This document shows, one piece after another, positions 24,233 through 32,594 of a stretch of DNA of 64,000 nucleotides. The stretch covers positions 1-64,000 of the forward strand of contig NZ_JYIX01000029.1 of assembly GCF_000956505.1 (NCBI RefSeq). Direction: 5' to 3'. Numbering within the stretch: the stretch's first letter is position 1; every line of letters begins with the position of its first letter. This DNA comes from Microbacterium azadirachtae (GTDB lineage: Bacteria > Actinomycetota > Actinomycetes > Actinomycetales > Microbacteriaceae). The translations under genes and the position numbers were made by a program. The notes under the pieces were generated by a model that worked only from the letters and a program-made list of their open reading frames with translations, was not told the origin of the DNA and made no database searches.

Positions 24233-25021
24233 ATGTCGAACGCACTCGGAGATTTCCTCCGCGCCCGGCGCACCGACGCCCGGCTGCAGACGGAGGCGCC
24301 GCGACCGGGCGCACGCCGCCGCACCACGGGCCTGCGCCGCGAGGAGGTCGCGACCTCCGCCGGCATCAGCGCCGACTACTACACGCGCCTCGAGCAGGGA
24401 CGCGAGACGCACCCCAGCGACGCCGTGCTCGACGCCCTCGCCCGCGCGCTCCGGCTCGACCAGGACGCGACCCACCACTTGCACCGGCTGCGCGACGCCC
24501 ACCCCGGTGCCGCACGCCCCGAGCCCGCGGATCCGCCCGCCGCCGACGCCACTCTGGTGGCCCGCATGACGATGCTGGTCGACGCCGTGCGCCCCAACCC
24601 GGCCTACGTCCTGGACCGGCTCAGCACGGTCGTCGCAGCGAACCCCGAGGGGCTCGCGCTTCACGAGGGGCTCGCCGATCTCCCGCCCGCGCAGCGCAAC
24701 ACGTGCCGCTCCCTGCTGCTCGATCCGCGTGCCCGCGAGACGTTCGTGGAGTGGGAGGAACTGGCCCGCGGCGCGGTCGCGCACCTCCGCGCCGCCAACG
24801 TGGACGATCTGCAGGATCCGCAGCTCTCCGCCCTCGTCGAGGAGCTGAGCGCGCAGAGCCCGCTGTTCCGGACCTGGTGGAGCGGTCACCTCGTGCAGCG
24901 CCGTCGCGGCGACATCACGCACGTGCGCTCGGCCGACGGCACCGTCACCGCCCGCCGCTACGAGGTGCTGCACCTCCCCGAGGACGGCGTGCGGATGACC
25001 CTCTGGCTCCCCGCCGTCTGA
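24233..25021 (+). CDS. XRE regulator with MmyB-like ligand domain
   Basis: 262 residues. TTGLRREEVATSAGISADYYTRLEQGRETHPSDAVLDALARAL is the typical helix-turn-helix of the MmyB/MLTR group, and residues 95-260 form the MLTR ligand domain (NPAYVLDRLSTVVAANPEGLALH, LDPRARETFVEWEE). A GGAGGATCCAGGAGG stretch lies before the ATG. It is the second regulator of this class in 2 kb, related in plan but diverged in sequence from that at 22188. It is divergent from the methyltransferase, its probable target. Confidence 0.87.
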   Translation: MSNALGDFLRARRTDARLQTEAPRPGARRRTTGLRREEVATSAGISADYYTRLEQGRETHPSDAVLDALARALRLDQDATHHLHRLRDAHPGAARPEPADPPAADATLVARMTMLVDAVRPNPAYVLDRLSTVVAANPEGLALHEGLADLPPAQRNTCRSLLLDPRARETFVEWEELARGAVAHLRAANVDDLQDPQLSALVEELSAQSPLFRTWWSGHLVQRRRGDITHVRSADGTVTARRYEVLHLPEDGVRMTLWLPAV

Positions 25022-25033
25022 AGACCCGTTCCG

Positions 25034-25120
25034 CCGGGGTCGCTTCACCGCTCCGCTCCCCCCGGGGTCGTTGCACCGCTCCGCTCCCCCCGGGGTCGCT
25101 TCCCCGCTCCGCTCCCCCCG
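25034..25120. repeat. 28-bp tandem repeat
   Basis: Three units of CGGGGTCG(C/T)T followed by CACCGCTCCGCTCCCCC. A fourth partial unit runs into the hairpin at 25120. Confidence 0.85.
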
Positions 25121-25230
25121 GGGTCGTTGAGCGAGCGAAGCGAGACGAAACGCGGTGCGCTCGCGGATCGAGTCCGTCGGCGCACCGCGTTTCGTCTCAG
25201 TCGCCTTCAGCGTCTTCGCTCAACGACCCC
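25120..25230. repeat. Long hairpin of GAGCGAGCGAAG family
   Basis: GGGGTCGTTGAGCGAGCG at the left pairs with CGCTCAACGACCCC at the right, and GCGGTGCG pairs with CGCACCGC inside, giving a roughly 110-base stem-loop between the convergent XRE and MMPL genes. It probably ends both transcripts. A further partial copy follows at 25241-25270. Confidence 0.8.
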
Positions 25231-25258
25231 GGCAGGAAGTCGCCTTCGGCGTCTTCAC

Positions 25259-27379
25259 TCAACGGCCCCGAGGAGAGGAGACGAGATCCGGACCCTCCAC
25301 GCCCGCCTCCCCGGACGCCGTCGCCGGCGCCTCACGGCGCAGGCGGCCGGGCCACCAGATCCGGTCGCCGAGGAGAGCGAAGATCGCGGGAACGATCACG
25401 GTGCGCACCACGAGCGTGTCCACGATCACGCCGACACCGACGATCAGGCCGAGCTGGCCGAGGGTCACCAGGGGCAGCACGCCGAGCGCGGCGAAGACCG
25501 CGGCCAGCACGATGCCCGCACTCGTGATCACGCCGCCGGTGTGCGCGATCGCCTCGACCATCCCCACCCTCGTGCCGTGCGCTGCGGCCTCGGCACGGGC
25601 GCGGTGCACCAGGAAGATCGTGTAGTCGATGCCCAGCGCGACGAGGAAGAGGAACGCGAGCAGCGGCACCTGCAGGTCGAGCGCGTGCTGACCGAACAGC
25701 ACCCGGCTCAGCCACGCGCCCGCACCGATCGCGGCGAGCGCGCTGGCGAGATTCACGACGAGCAGGAGCACGGGGGCCACGACCGAGCGCAGCAGGATCA
25801 GCAGCACCAGGAAGCTGACCAGCAGCACGAGGGGCGCGATGAGCAGCAGATCCTGCCGGTTGCCGGTGCGGGCGTCGACGTCCGTCGCGACCGCCCCGCC
25901 GACGAGGGCGTGCGCATCCGGCACGGCGTGCACCGCGGCGCGCAGCTCGGTGATCTGGTTCAGGCTCTTCTCGGTGCTCGGGGCGTAGTCGCTGGTCACC
26001 ATGATCTTCGTGAGGTCGCCGTCCTCGGTCGTGCCGACCGGCTGCGCGCGCACGACGCCTTCGACGTCCTTCGCCGCCGCGACGACGTCCCGAGTCTGCG
26101 CCGAATCGGCGACCACGAGGATCGGCTGCGCCTCACCCGCAGGGAAGTGCGCAGAGAACACTTCGAGCCCCGCCGCCGACTCCGAGGGCACCCGGAACTT
26201 CTCCACCTGGTCGAGCCCGACCGAGGTGCCGAACAGGCCCGCGGCCATCACCGCCAACAGCGCGCCGCCCGCGAGCAGGGCCACGAGCGGGCGCTTCACG
26301 ACGCCGCCGGCGATCCCGCGCCACGCCCGTCCCTGCCTGCGCTGCTCACCGGGACGCGGCACGAACGGCCAGAACACCTTCGGCCCGCACACCGCGAGCA
26401 GCGGCGGCAGCAGGAACAGGACGGAGGCGAGTGCGATCAGCAGGCCGATCGCCGAGGAGATCCCGAGCCCGTGCGTCCCGGGGATCACGGCCAGCACGAG
26501 CGTGAGGAGCGCGAGCACCACGGTGACGTTCGAGGCGACGATCGCTGGTGCCGTCTTGCGCCAGGCGGTGCTGAGCGCGCGACGGTGATCGGTCTCCTGC
26601 TGCAGCTCTTCGCGGTAGCGCGAGATCAGCAGCAGGGCGTAGTTCGTGCCGGCGCCGAACACCAGCACGCTGATGATGCCCGCGTCGAACTGCAGGCCCC
26701 ACGCGGATCCGGCCGCCGCGGTCATCCGGCCCGCGAGTCCGTCCGCGAGCGCGACGACCACGAGCGGGATCAGCCACAGGATCGGCGAGCGATAAGTCAG
26801 GATGAGCAGGATCGCGACGATGAGGATCGTGACGATCAACAGCGTGAAGTCGGCGCCCTCGAACGATGACGCGATGTCGGCGCCGAAAGCGGGCCCGCCC
26901 GTGACCTGCAGCGTGAGGCCGTCCGGCGCGTGCGCGGCGACATCCGAGCGCAGCGCGGCGATCGCCTTCGCGTTCTCGGCATTCGCGTCCGAGGCTGTGA
27001 TCGGGGTGATGATCACCGCAGCCTTCTTGTCATCGCTGACCACGGGTCCCGACGGGTCCGCCGCCGCGCGGGCGTCCAGCACCGGGACCAGATCCTTCAG
27101 CCCCGCCAGGTCCGCCTCGGACAGCGCAGCGCCGTCCTCCCGCGAAGCGACGACGAGCACCGACTGCCGATCGGCGTTCGGGAAGGTCTTCAGGAGCTCG
27201 GAGACCCGGGTCGACTCCGATGCGGCCGGAGCCTGCGCATTGCCGCCCGGCGCTTTTGCCGAGCCGAAGGCGCCGAACAGCAGCACCATGAGGAGAAGGA
27301 CGAGCCCGAGCGAGATCCACGCGCCGCGGCGCGAGGTCAGAGCATCGGAGAGGCGCGAGCGCGCGACGGAATCTGCCAT
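25259..27379 (-). CDS. MMPL/RND-type membrane transporter
   Basis: 706 residues from the ATG at 27379. Two halves can be seen, each with one helix, an extracytoplasmic domain of about 130-150 residues, then a block of five to six helices. Diagnostic phrases are VLVFGAGTNYALLLISRYREEL (first half) and FLVALGIDYTIFLVHRARAEA (second half), the MMPL GxxxDYxxFL motif; in the first half the usual Asp-Tyr is Asn-Tyr. By family it exports lipids, siderophores or drugs using the proton gradient. GGAGGC precedes the ATG. It is monocistronic. Confidence 0.88.
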   Translation of the reverse strand: MADSVARSRLSDALTSRRGAWISLGLVLLLMVLLFGAFGSAKAPGGNAQAPAASESTRVSELLKTFPNADRQSVLVVASREDGAALSEADLAGLKDLVPVLDARAAADPSGPVVSDDKKAAVIITPITASDANAENAKAIAALRSDVAAHAPDGLTLQVTGGPAFGADIASSFEGADFTLLIVTILIVAILLILTYRSPILWLIPLVVVALADGLAGRMTAAAGSAWGLQFDAGIISVLVFGAGTNYALLLISRYREELQQETDHRRALSTAWRKTAPAIVASNVTVVLALLTLVLAVIPGTHGLGISSAIGLLIALASVLFLLPPLLAVCGPKVFWPFVPRPGEQRRQGRAWRGIAGGVVKRPLVALLAGGALLAVMAAGLFGTSVGLDQVEKFRVPSESAAGLEVFSAHFPAGEAQPILVVADSAQTRDVVAAAKDVEGVVRAQPVGTTEDGDLTKIMVTSDYAPSTEKSLNQITELRAAVHAVPDAHALVGGAVATDVDARTGNRQDLLLIAPLVLLVSFLVLLILLRSVVAPVLLLVVNLASALAAIGAGAWLSRVLFGQHALDLQVPLLAFLFLVALGIDYTIFLVHRARAEAAAHGTRVGMVEAIAHTGGVITSAGIVLAAVFAALGVLPLVTLGQLGLIVGVGVIVDTLVVRTVIVPAIFALLGDRIWWPGRLRREAPATASGEAGVEGPDLVSSPRGR

Positions 27380-27422
27380 GCCTCCAGTCCACCCGCGTGC
27401 ACGCAGCGTGCCATCGTGCACA

Positions 27423-27448
27423 AGGTTGATCGAAAGATCGATCGAAGG
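27423..27448. promoter_or_regulatory. Repeated GATCGA boxes upstream of MMPL gene
   Basis: TTGATCGAAAGATCGATCGAAG lies 45-70 bases upstream of the MMPL start and contains GATCGA three times with inverted symmetry. A possible operator; no adjacent regulator gene. Confidence 0.35.
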
Positions 27449-27473
27449 GACGAGACCGGATCCCCGCCGCTCC

Positions 27474-27650
27474 GGGGTCGTCGAGCGAGCGAAGCGACGC
27501 CCTTCGTCTCGTCGCTGCGCTCCTCGCTCAGGGACCGGTCCGTGGATCGGGCGCTTCGCTCCTCGCTCAGGGACCGGTCCGTGGATCGGTCCCTGAGCGA
27601 GACGAAGGCGAGACGAAGGGCGGCCCGGCTCGCTCAACGGCCTCCCGGAG
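27474..27650. repeat. Complex GAGCGAGCGAAG/CAGGGACCGG repeat block
   Basis: It contains CTCCTCGCTCAGGGACCGGTCCGTGGATCGG twice in tandem (27521, 27558), its inverted partner GGTCCCTGAGCGAGACGAAGG, and end copies of GAGCGAGCGAAGCGA and its complement. It is noncoding, between the MMPL and GH3 genes. Confidence 0.8.
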
Positions 27651-27712
27651 GAGACCGCGTTCGTGGTGCCGGGCGCCCCGTGATCTCGAGGCGCCCGGGG
27701 CAGAGGGGCCGG

Positions 27713-29494
27713 TCAGTACCGCAGGCCGTGACCGAACCGGAATGTGGGGTTCTCGGTGTCGAACGCGACGTCGGTGCGGCTCGCCGCGACGGCCGCGTCC
27801 GAACGGGGCAGGTCGAAGGGCAGCGCGCCCTGCGGCCCGCGCTCGCCGAACAGCACCCGGAGCACGGCCTCGTCCGAGGCGCCGTAGTCCGCGAGCACGG
27901 CGTGCGCCGCCTCCTCGAGACCGCCGAGCACGGCGGGACGGTCGAGGTAGATGTCGATCACCGTCGGCACCGCGGTGGCGATCGCGGCCAGGCGGGCGTG
28001 CTCCTCGGCCGGGAACTCCAGGGATCCGGAGTGGAACAGGTCGCTGAACCCGCCGCGGTCGCGGTCCTCGAAGGGGGCCTTGATGCGCAGGATCGCGACG
28101 TCGGCCTCTTCGGGGCTCTCGACGACAGTCGCGTATGCGGCGAGCGCCTCGGCGGCCACGCCCTCGGCGTACACCTTCACGCCGCGCGCGAGCGGCAGGA
28201 TCGGGGATCCTCCGTCGACGGTGTTGTTCGTGAGCAGCGTGAGCGAGTCGCTCTGCGCATCCAGCCCCTCGGCGACGAAGTCGGGACGGCCGACGACGGA
28301 CTCCGCGCTCTCCTCGTCCACGAACGGGTTCTCGAACAGTCCGAGCCGGAACTTCTCGCGCAGCAGCCGCCGCACCGACACGTCCAGACGATCCTCCGAG
28401 ACTTCGCCGCGCTCGACGAGCCCGAGGAGCTCCTCGGTGCACAGCTCGCCGCCGAACTGGTCGATGCCCGCGTCGAGGGCCTTGACCATGCGCTGCGGCC
28501 GGGTGAGGTCCTCGACGCCCCACGCACGGGCGGGCATGTCGGCGCCGAACACGACGACGTCGGTGAGCAGGCCCCAGTCGGTGCAGACGATGCCCTCGAA
28601 CCCGAGCTCATCGCGCAGCAGATCCGTGAGCACGCCCTTGTTGAAGCCGAAGCCGACCTCTTCCCAGTCGGTGCCGACGGGCTGGCCGTAGTACGGCATC
28701 ATCTGCGTGGCGCCGGCGCCGATCGCCGCGATGAACGGACGCAGGTGATAGTCGCGCGCATCACCCGGGTAGACCTGCTCCTTGCCCCAGGCGAAGTGCG
28801 GGTCCTCGCCGTCGAGCTGCGGACCGCCGCCCGGGAAGTGCTTGACCATCGTCGCGACGGAGTCCGCCCCGAGCTCCTCACCCTGGAAGCCGCGGATGTA
28901 GCCGACCACGAGGCGCGAGGTGAGGTCCGCGTCCTCGCCGAACGTGCCCGCGATCCGCGACCAGCGCGGCTCGGTGGCGAGGTCGATCTGCGGGTGCAGC
29001 GCGACCCGCAGGCCGACCGCGAGGTACTCCTGCCGCGCGATGTCGGCGAAGCGCTCGAGGCGCTCCGGGGATCCGAGGGCCGCGAAACCGAGGGTCTCCG
29101 GCCACTGCGAGAACGGACCCGCCATGAGCGAGGTGAGCGGGTTGTCGCTGAACGAGTGCCTCGGGTCGGTCGAGAGCGTGATCGGGATGCCCAGCGGGGT
29201 GTCCAGCGCCATCCGCTGCAGGGCGTTGTGCCAGGCCGCGAACTCACGACCGCCGGGTGCGGCGCCGAGCAGGTTGAAGTGGCTCATCCGGCGCTTGCGC
29301 ACCATCGAGGAGATCGAGGGAAGGCCGAAGGTCGGGTTGCCCTCGTCGAGTTCGGCGAAGGCCGCCATGGTGTGGAACAGCATCCCGACCTTGTCGGCGA
29401 GCTCCATCCGGCCGAGCAGATCCTCGACGCGCTCGTCGATCGGCAGGGTGGCGTCGCGGTAGGGCAGCACGGCCTCGTTCACGGTGTCCGTCAT
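27713..29494 (-). CDS. Glycoside hydrolase family 3 protein (beta-glucosidase-like)
   Basis: 593 residues from the ATG at 29494, with GGAGAAC before it. The GH3 N-terminal barrel is clear: STDPRHSFSD, GTFGEDADLTSRLVVGYIRGFQG, TMVKHFPGGGPQLDGEDPHF, and the nucleophile region GIVCTDWGLLTD (catalytic Asp). A shorter C-terminal domain with IDIYLDRPAVL follows. No signal peptide, so it is cytosolic. It follows an MFS sugar-type transporter by 17 bp and faces a TetR regulator, indicating import of a glycoside by the transporter followed by intracellular hydrolysis. Confidence 0.92.
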   Translation of the reverse strand: MTDTVNEAVLPYRDATLPIDERVEDLLGRMELADKVGMLFHTMAAFAELDEGNPTFGLPSISSMVRKRRMSHFNLLGAAPGGREFAAWHNALQRMALDTPLGIPITLSTDPRHSFSDNPLTSLMAGPFSQWPETLGFAALGSPERLERFADIARQEYLAVGLRVALHPQIDLATEPRWSRIAGTFGEDADLTSRLVVGYIRGFQGEELGADSVATMVKHFPGGGPQLDGEDPHFAWGKEQVYPGDARDYHLRPFIAAIGAGATQMMPYYGQPVGTDWEEVGFGFNKGVLTDLLRDELGFEGIVCTDWGLLTDVVVFGADMPARAWGVEDLTRPQRMVKALDAGIDQFGGELCTEELLGLVERGEVSEDRLDVSVRRLLREKFRLGLFENPFVDEESAESVVGRPDFVAEGLDAQSDSLTLLTNNTVDGGSPILPLARGVKVYAEGVAAEALAAYATVVESPEEADVAILRIKAPFEDRDRGGFSDLFHSGSLEFPAEEHARLAAIATAVPTVIDIYLDRPAVLGGLEEAAHAVLADYGASDEAVLRVLFGERGPQGALPFDLPRSDAAVAASRTDVAFDTENPTFRFGHGLRY

Positions 29495-29511
29495 ATCGAT
29501 GTTCTCCTCAG

Positions 29512-30819
29512 TTACTTGACCGACTTGATGAACCAGACGCTGACCGCGCCCAGCACGCTCAGCACGATCGCGATCGGGAAGAGCGCTCCGTATCCGAACG
29601 CCAGCACGATCGCACCGGCGACGCCGGGGGCGAACGTCTGCGGCAGCGTCGCCGCGATGTTCACGACGCCCAGGTCCTTCGCGAAATTCTTGGCGGACGG
29701 CAGCACCTGGCTCATCAGGGCGGTGTCGACGGCCTGGAACATGCCGAACCCGAAGCCGCTGATCACGGTCATGATCATCCACGACGTGTACGACGGCGAG
29801 ATCATGGGGAACACCAGCGCGACCGCCATGAGCAGGGAGGATCCGAAGACGAACGGCTTGCGGCGGCCGACCTTGTCGGAGAGCGGACCTGAGACCACCG
29901 TCGCGATGAGGATCCCGACGAGGCTGAGGATGCCGAGCAGCGGGATCACCGAGAAGGGATCCTTCACACCGAGGTAGTTCTTGAGGATCAGCAACTGGAA
30001 CCCGGTGACGGCGAAGTACCCGGTGTACAGCAGCAGACGACCCGTGAACGCCCAGAAGAAGTCGGGGTGTTTGGTCGGGCTGACCCAGAACGTGCGCAGG
30101 AACTCGCCGAAGCTGAACGGCTCGTTCTGGAAGTTGAGGCTGGGGTGGTCGGGGTTCGCGATAACGAAACCGAGCAGCACGACGACGGCGAAGACGGCGA
30201 AGATGATGTAGCCGAGCGTGATCGAGTGCGCGAGCTGCGAGCCGATGATCTGGCCGCCGAGCGCGCCGAACATGAGACCGATGCCGGAGAGCGCCGCGAA
30301 CGTGCCACGGCGGGCGACCGGAACCCGGTCCGGCAGGATCGCCGAGAGCGGTCCCTGCGCGAAGTTGTAGGCGATCTGGATCAGCGTCCACGCGACGATG
30401 ATGCCCACAAGATTGTTCATGAAGCCGAGAGCGATGAGGGCGATGCCGCCCACGATCGCGCCCGCGATGATCCACGGCGCGCGGCGACCGAACCTCGAAC
30501 GAGTGCGATCGGAGAGCTGTCCGGCGGCGGGCTGGGCGATCATCGCACCGAGGGCGCCGATCGTCGACACGATCGCGATGTTGGCGACCTGGGTCTTCTC
30601 ATCCGGGAACATCGCGATGATCTGGGCCTGCAGCAGGATCCCGGGCACCGCGCCCCAGATCACGAAGATGGCGAAGTTCGCGGGGATGATCCACCACAGC
30701 AGGCGCCTGACCCCCTTGCGGGGCGTGGGCGGGTCGTCCTCGCCGGAGGCGGTGGCCACGAACGTGGTCTCGGTGATGGGCGCGCGCACCTCTGGGGCGT
30801 CAGAAGAAGTCGACGACAT
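29512..30819 (-). CDS. MFS transporter, glycoside uptake candidate
   Basis: 435 residues from the ATG at 30819, chosen because AAGGACTGAC lies before it. Twelve hydrophobic helices are visible after a polar head of about 35 residues; PAAGQLSDRTRSRFGRRAPWIIAG in the first half and SGPLSDKVGRRKPFVFGS in the second are the paired MFS loop motifs, and the whole resembles the SLC45-like sugar carriers next to GH3 genes in Actinobacteria. It is first in the unit with the GH3 gene. The promoter region holds a 24-bp palindrome. Confidence 0.88.
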   Translation of the reverse strand: MSSTSSDAPEVRAPITETTFVATASGEDDPPTPRKGVRRLLWWIIPANFAIFVIWGAVPGILLQAQIIAMFPDEKTQVANIAIVSTIGALGAMIAQPAAGQLSDRTRSRFGRRAPWIIAGAIVGGIALIALGFMNNLVGIIVAWTLIQIAYNFAQGPLSAILPDRVPVARRGTFAALSGIGLMFGALGGQIIGSQLAHSITLGYIIFAVFAVVVLLGFVIANPDHPSLNFQNEPFSFGEFLRTFWVSPTKHPDFFWAFTGRLLLYTGYFAVTGFQLLILKNYLGVKDPFSVIPLLGILSLVGILIATVVSGPLSDKVGRRKPFVFGSSLLMAVALVFPMISPSYTSWMIMTVISGFGFGMFQAVDTALMSQVLPSAKNFAKDLGVVNIAATLPQTFAPGVAGAIVLAFGYGALFPIAIVLSVLGAVSVWFIKSVK

Positions 30820-30923
30820 TGTCAGTCCTTGGTTCGGGGTGGGACTTCGGGTTCGGGTCGTGCTCACCGGATCCGATAGGGCTGGTCCTTGCCCCGCTCA
30901 TCCGGTAGACGCACGCTAGCATG

Positions 30924-30947
30924 AAAACCGGCACAAGTGTAGGTTTT
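30924..30947. promoter_or_regulatory. 24-bp palindromic operator of GH3 unit
   Basis: Outer arms AAAACC and GGTTTT, inner arms CAC and GTG, symmetric about AA. It is between the MFS start (30819) and the TetR start (31030). TAGCGT on the minus strand next to it is a possible -10 for the MFS gene. Strong operator candidate for the TetR protein. Confidence 0.75.
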
Positions 30948-31029
30948 TGTTCCGGAGGCCCCTTCCTCCTCCGATCCGGACCGTGCAGAACCCCGCACGA
31001 CGCCCGCCGACGCATACGATGGGACACCG

Positions 31030-31689
31030 ATGACGACCGAACGCGGATACACGACGGGCCGCGCCCGGCGGGAGCGGATCATCGCGGCTGCGACCGCGCT
31101 CTTCGGACGCGTCGGCTTCAACAGCGCCACCATGCTCGAGATCGCGCAGGTCTGCGAGATCTCCCGTGCCGGCCTCGCCCACCACTTCCCCACGAAGGAA
31201 TCGCTCATGGAGGCGGTGCTGGAGACGAGGGACCTCGAGGATCGCGAGCGGTTCCGGCGCAATGGCTCGCAGGGTCAGGACGGCATCGGGATCCTGCGCG
31301 GCATGGTCGATCTCGCCCGGCACAACACCGAGGTGGGCGGCATCATCGCCCTGTACGCCGTGCTGTCCGCCGAGGCGGCCGACCCCTCGCATCCCGCGCA
31401 CGACTACTTCGTCCGTCGCTATCAGCGGATCCGCTCCGGCACGGCGAAGGCCCTGCGGGACGCACGCGCGGCAGGCCACCTCGCCTCGCACGTCGACGAG
31501 GACCGCGCCGCCGCCGAGCTCACCGCGCTCATGGACGGTCTGCAACTGCAGTGGCTGCTGGATCCGACCTCCGTCGACATGGCCGAGACCGTGCGCCGCC
31601 GCATCGAGGAACTGCTCGTGGTGCCTCTCGACGTGGTGCCTCTCGACGTGGCGCCGGTCTCCAGCAGCGAGACTCCCGTTTCCGCGTGA
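31030..31689 (+). CDS. TetR family regulator of GH3 unit
   Basis: 219 residues. The helix-turn-helix at about residues 20-55 reads FGRVGFNSATMLEIAQVCEISRAGLAHHFPTKESLM, and the rest is a helical ligand domain. The pair TetR/MFS-GH3 with a palindrome between is a common Actinobacterial layout, so this is the likely local repressor, released by an oligosaccharide or aglycone. Near the C-terminus there is a small in-frame duplication (VVPLDVVPLDVAP) from an 18-bp DNA repeat. A hairpin with GAGACACCACT arms overlaps its end. Confidence 0.88.
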   Translation: MTTERGYTTGRARRERIIAAATALFGRVGFNSATMLEIAQVCEISRAGLAHHFPTKESLMEAVLETRDLEDRERFRRNGSQGQDGIGILRGMVDLARHNTEVGGIIALYAVLSAEAADPSHPAHDYFVRRYQRIRSGTAKALRDARAAGHLASHVDEDRAAAELTALMDGLQLQWLLDPTSVDMAETVRRRIEELLVVPLDVVPLDVAPVSSSETPVSA

Positions 31690-31733
31690 GACACCACTCC
31701 TGGCGTGGTGCTTCGCGCTCGAAGTGATGTCTC
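31688..31733. repeat. GAGACACCACT inverted repeat
   Basis: Arms GAGACACCACT (31688-31698) and AGTGATGTCTC (31723-31733) with one mismatch; CACCAC/GTGGTG inside can form an alternative stem. It is between convergent TetR and ykoC genes and probably acts as a terminator. Ends share TCTCGCGGTC with the element at 51533. Confidence 0.6.
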
Positions 31734-31760
31734 GCGGTCCGTGCCGGCCGTCGCCCGACC

Positions 31761-32594
31761 TCAGCTCCAGACGAACCGGAACGTTCCGAACAGCACCGCG
31801 GCGGCGATCGACAGCGCCATGATCGCCGCGCCTCCGGCCAGCGCGATCGCATCGCGCCCCGACAGCCGGGACGGGCGCGACCAGGTGCGCGGGATGTCGG
31901 ATCCGAATCCGCGCGCCTCCATCGCGAGAGCGAGCTTGGTGCCGCGTCGCACGGCGAACACGAGCAGCACGAACGACATCGTGAAGAAGCGTCGCAACGC
32001 GCCGCGGTCGCCCACCCCGCGCGCCCGGCGGGCGAGCGACATCGTGCGCCAGTCGTCCAGGAACAGCCCGAGCATCCGGGTGCCCGCCAGCACGCCCAGT
32101 ACGAAGCGGCTGGGCAGGTGCGCGACCTGGGCGAGGGCGTCGGCGAGCTCGGTCGGATCCGTGCGGGCGAACAGCAGGATCGTCGGCAGCCCCAGCGCCA
32201 CGACGCGGATCGACACGGCGATCGCGAGCTGGATCGATGCCTCGCTGATGTGCGCGAACCCGAAACTGAAGAACACCTGCCCGCCCGGCGCCGCGTAGAG
32301 CAGCATGCTCACGCCGGCCACCGGCGCGATCACGAGCAGCAGCGCGAGCCGGCGCAGCACGGTGCCGAGCCGGAGTCCGGTGAGCGGGATGCACAGCAGC
32401 TGCAGCCCGATCGCGACGAGCCCGCTCGTGACGTCGATCGATGCGAACAGCGGCACCGAAAGCAGCAGCGCCAGCAGGATCCGGGTGACCGGGTTGACCC
32501 CGTCGATCCATACCGCGCCCGCTTTCGAAGCGCCCGAATGGCTGCGTTCGGCCGACAGATCGAGCGTTTTGCGCGCTTCGAAACCCGTGCTCAT
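31761..32594 (-). CDS. ykoC: ECF transporter T component, thiamine/HMP type
   Basis: 277 residues. This is the transmembrane coupling subunit of an energy-coupling factor importer. Six to seven hydrophobic segments are visible; the two coupling-helix motifs with Ala-Arg-Gly appear as LARRARGVGDRGALRRFF and LAMEARGFGSDIPRTW. The ATG at 32594 overlaps the stop of the ATPase gene as ATGA, so translation is coupled. Third gene of the riboswitch-controlled unit, hence assigned to the YkoEDC type. The first 40 residues are polar. Confidence 0.9.
   Translation of the reverse strand: MSTGFEARKTLDLSAERSHSGASKAGAVWIDGVNPVTRILLALLLSVPLFASIDVTSGLVAIGLQLLCIPLTGLRLGTVLRRLALLLVIAPVAGVSMLLYAAPGGQVFFSFGFAHISEASIQLAIAVSIRVVALGLPTILLFARTDPTELADALAQVAHLPSRFVLGVLAGTRMLGLFLDDWRTMSLARRARGVGDRGALRRFFTMSFVLLVFAVRRGTKLALAMEARGFGSDIPRTWSRPSRLSGRDAIALAGGAAIMALSIAAAVLFGTFRFVWS

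Noticed and set aside
25034..25120. Tandem 28-bp units as a CRISPR array
   Set aside because: Units are contiguous with no unique spacers, and no cas genes are present.
26930..29977. A 1015-codon plus-strand open frame over MMPL and GH3
   Set aside because: Antisense shadow of two clear genes, with Arg/His/Gly-rich composition typical of such shadows.
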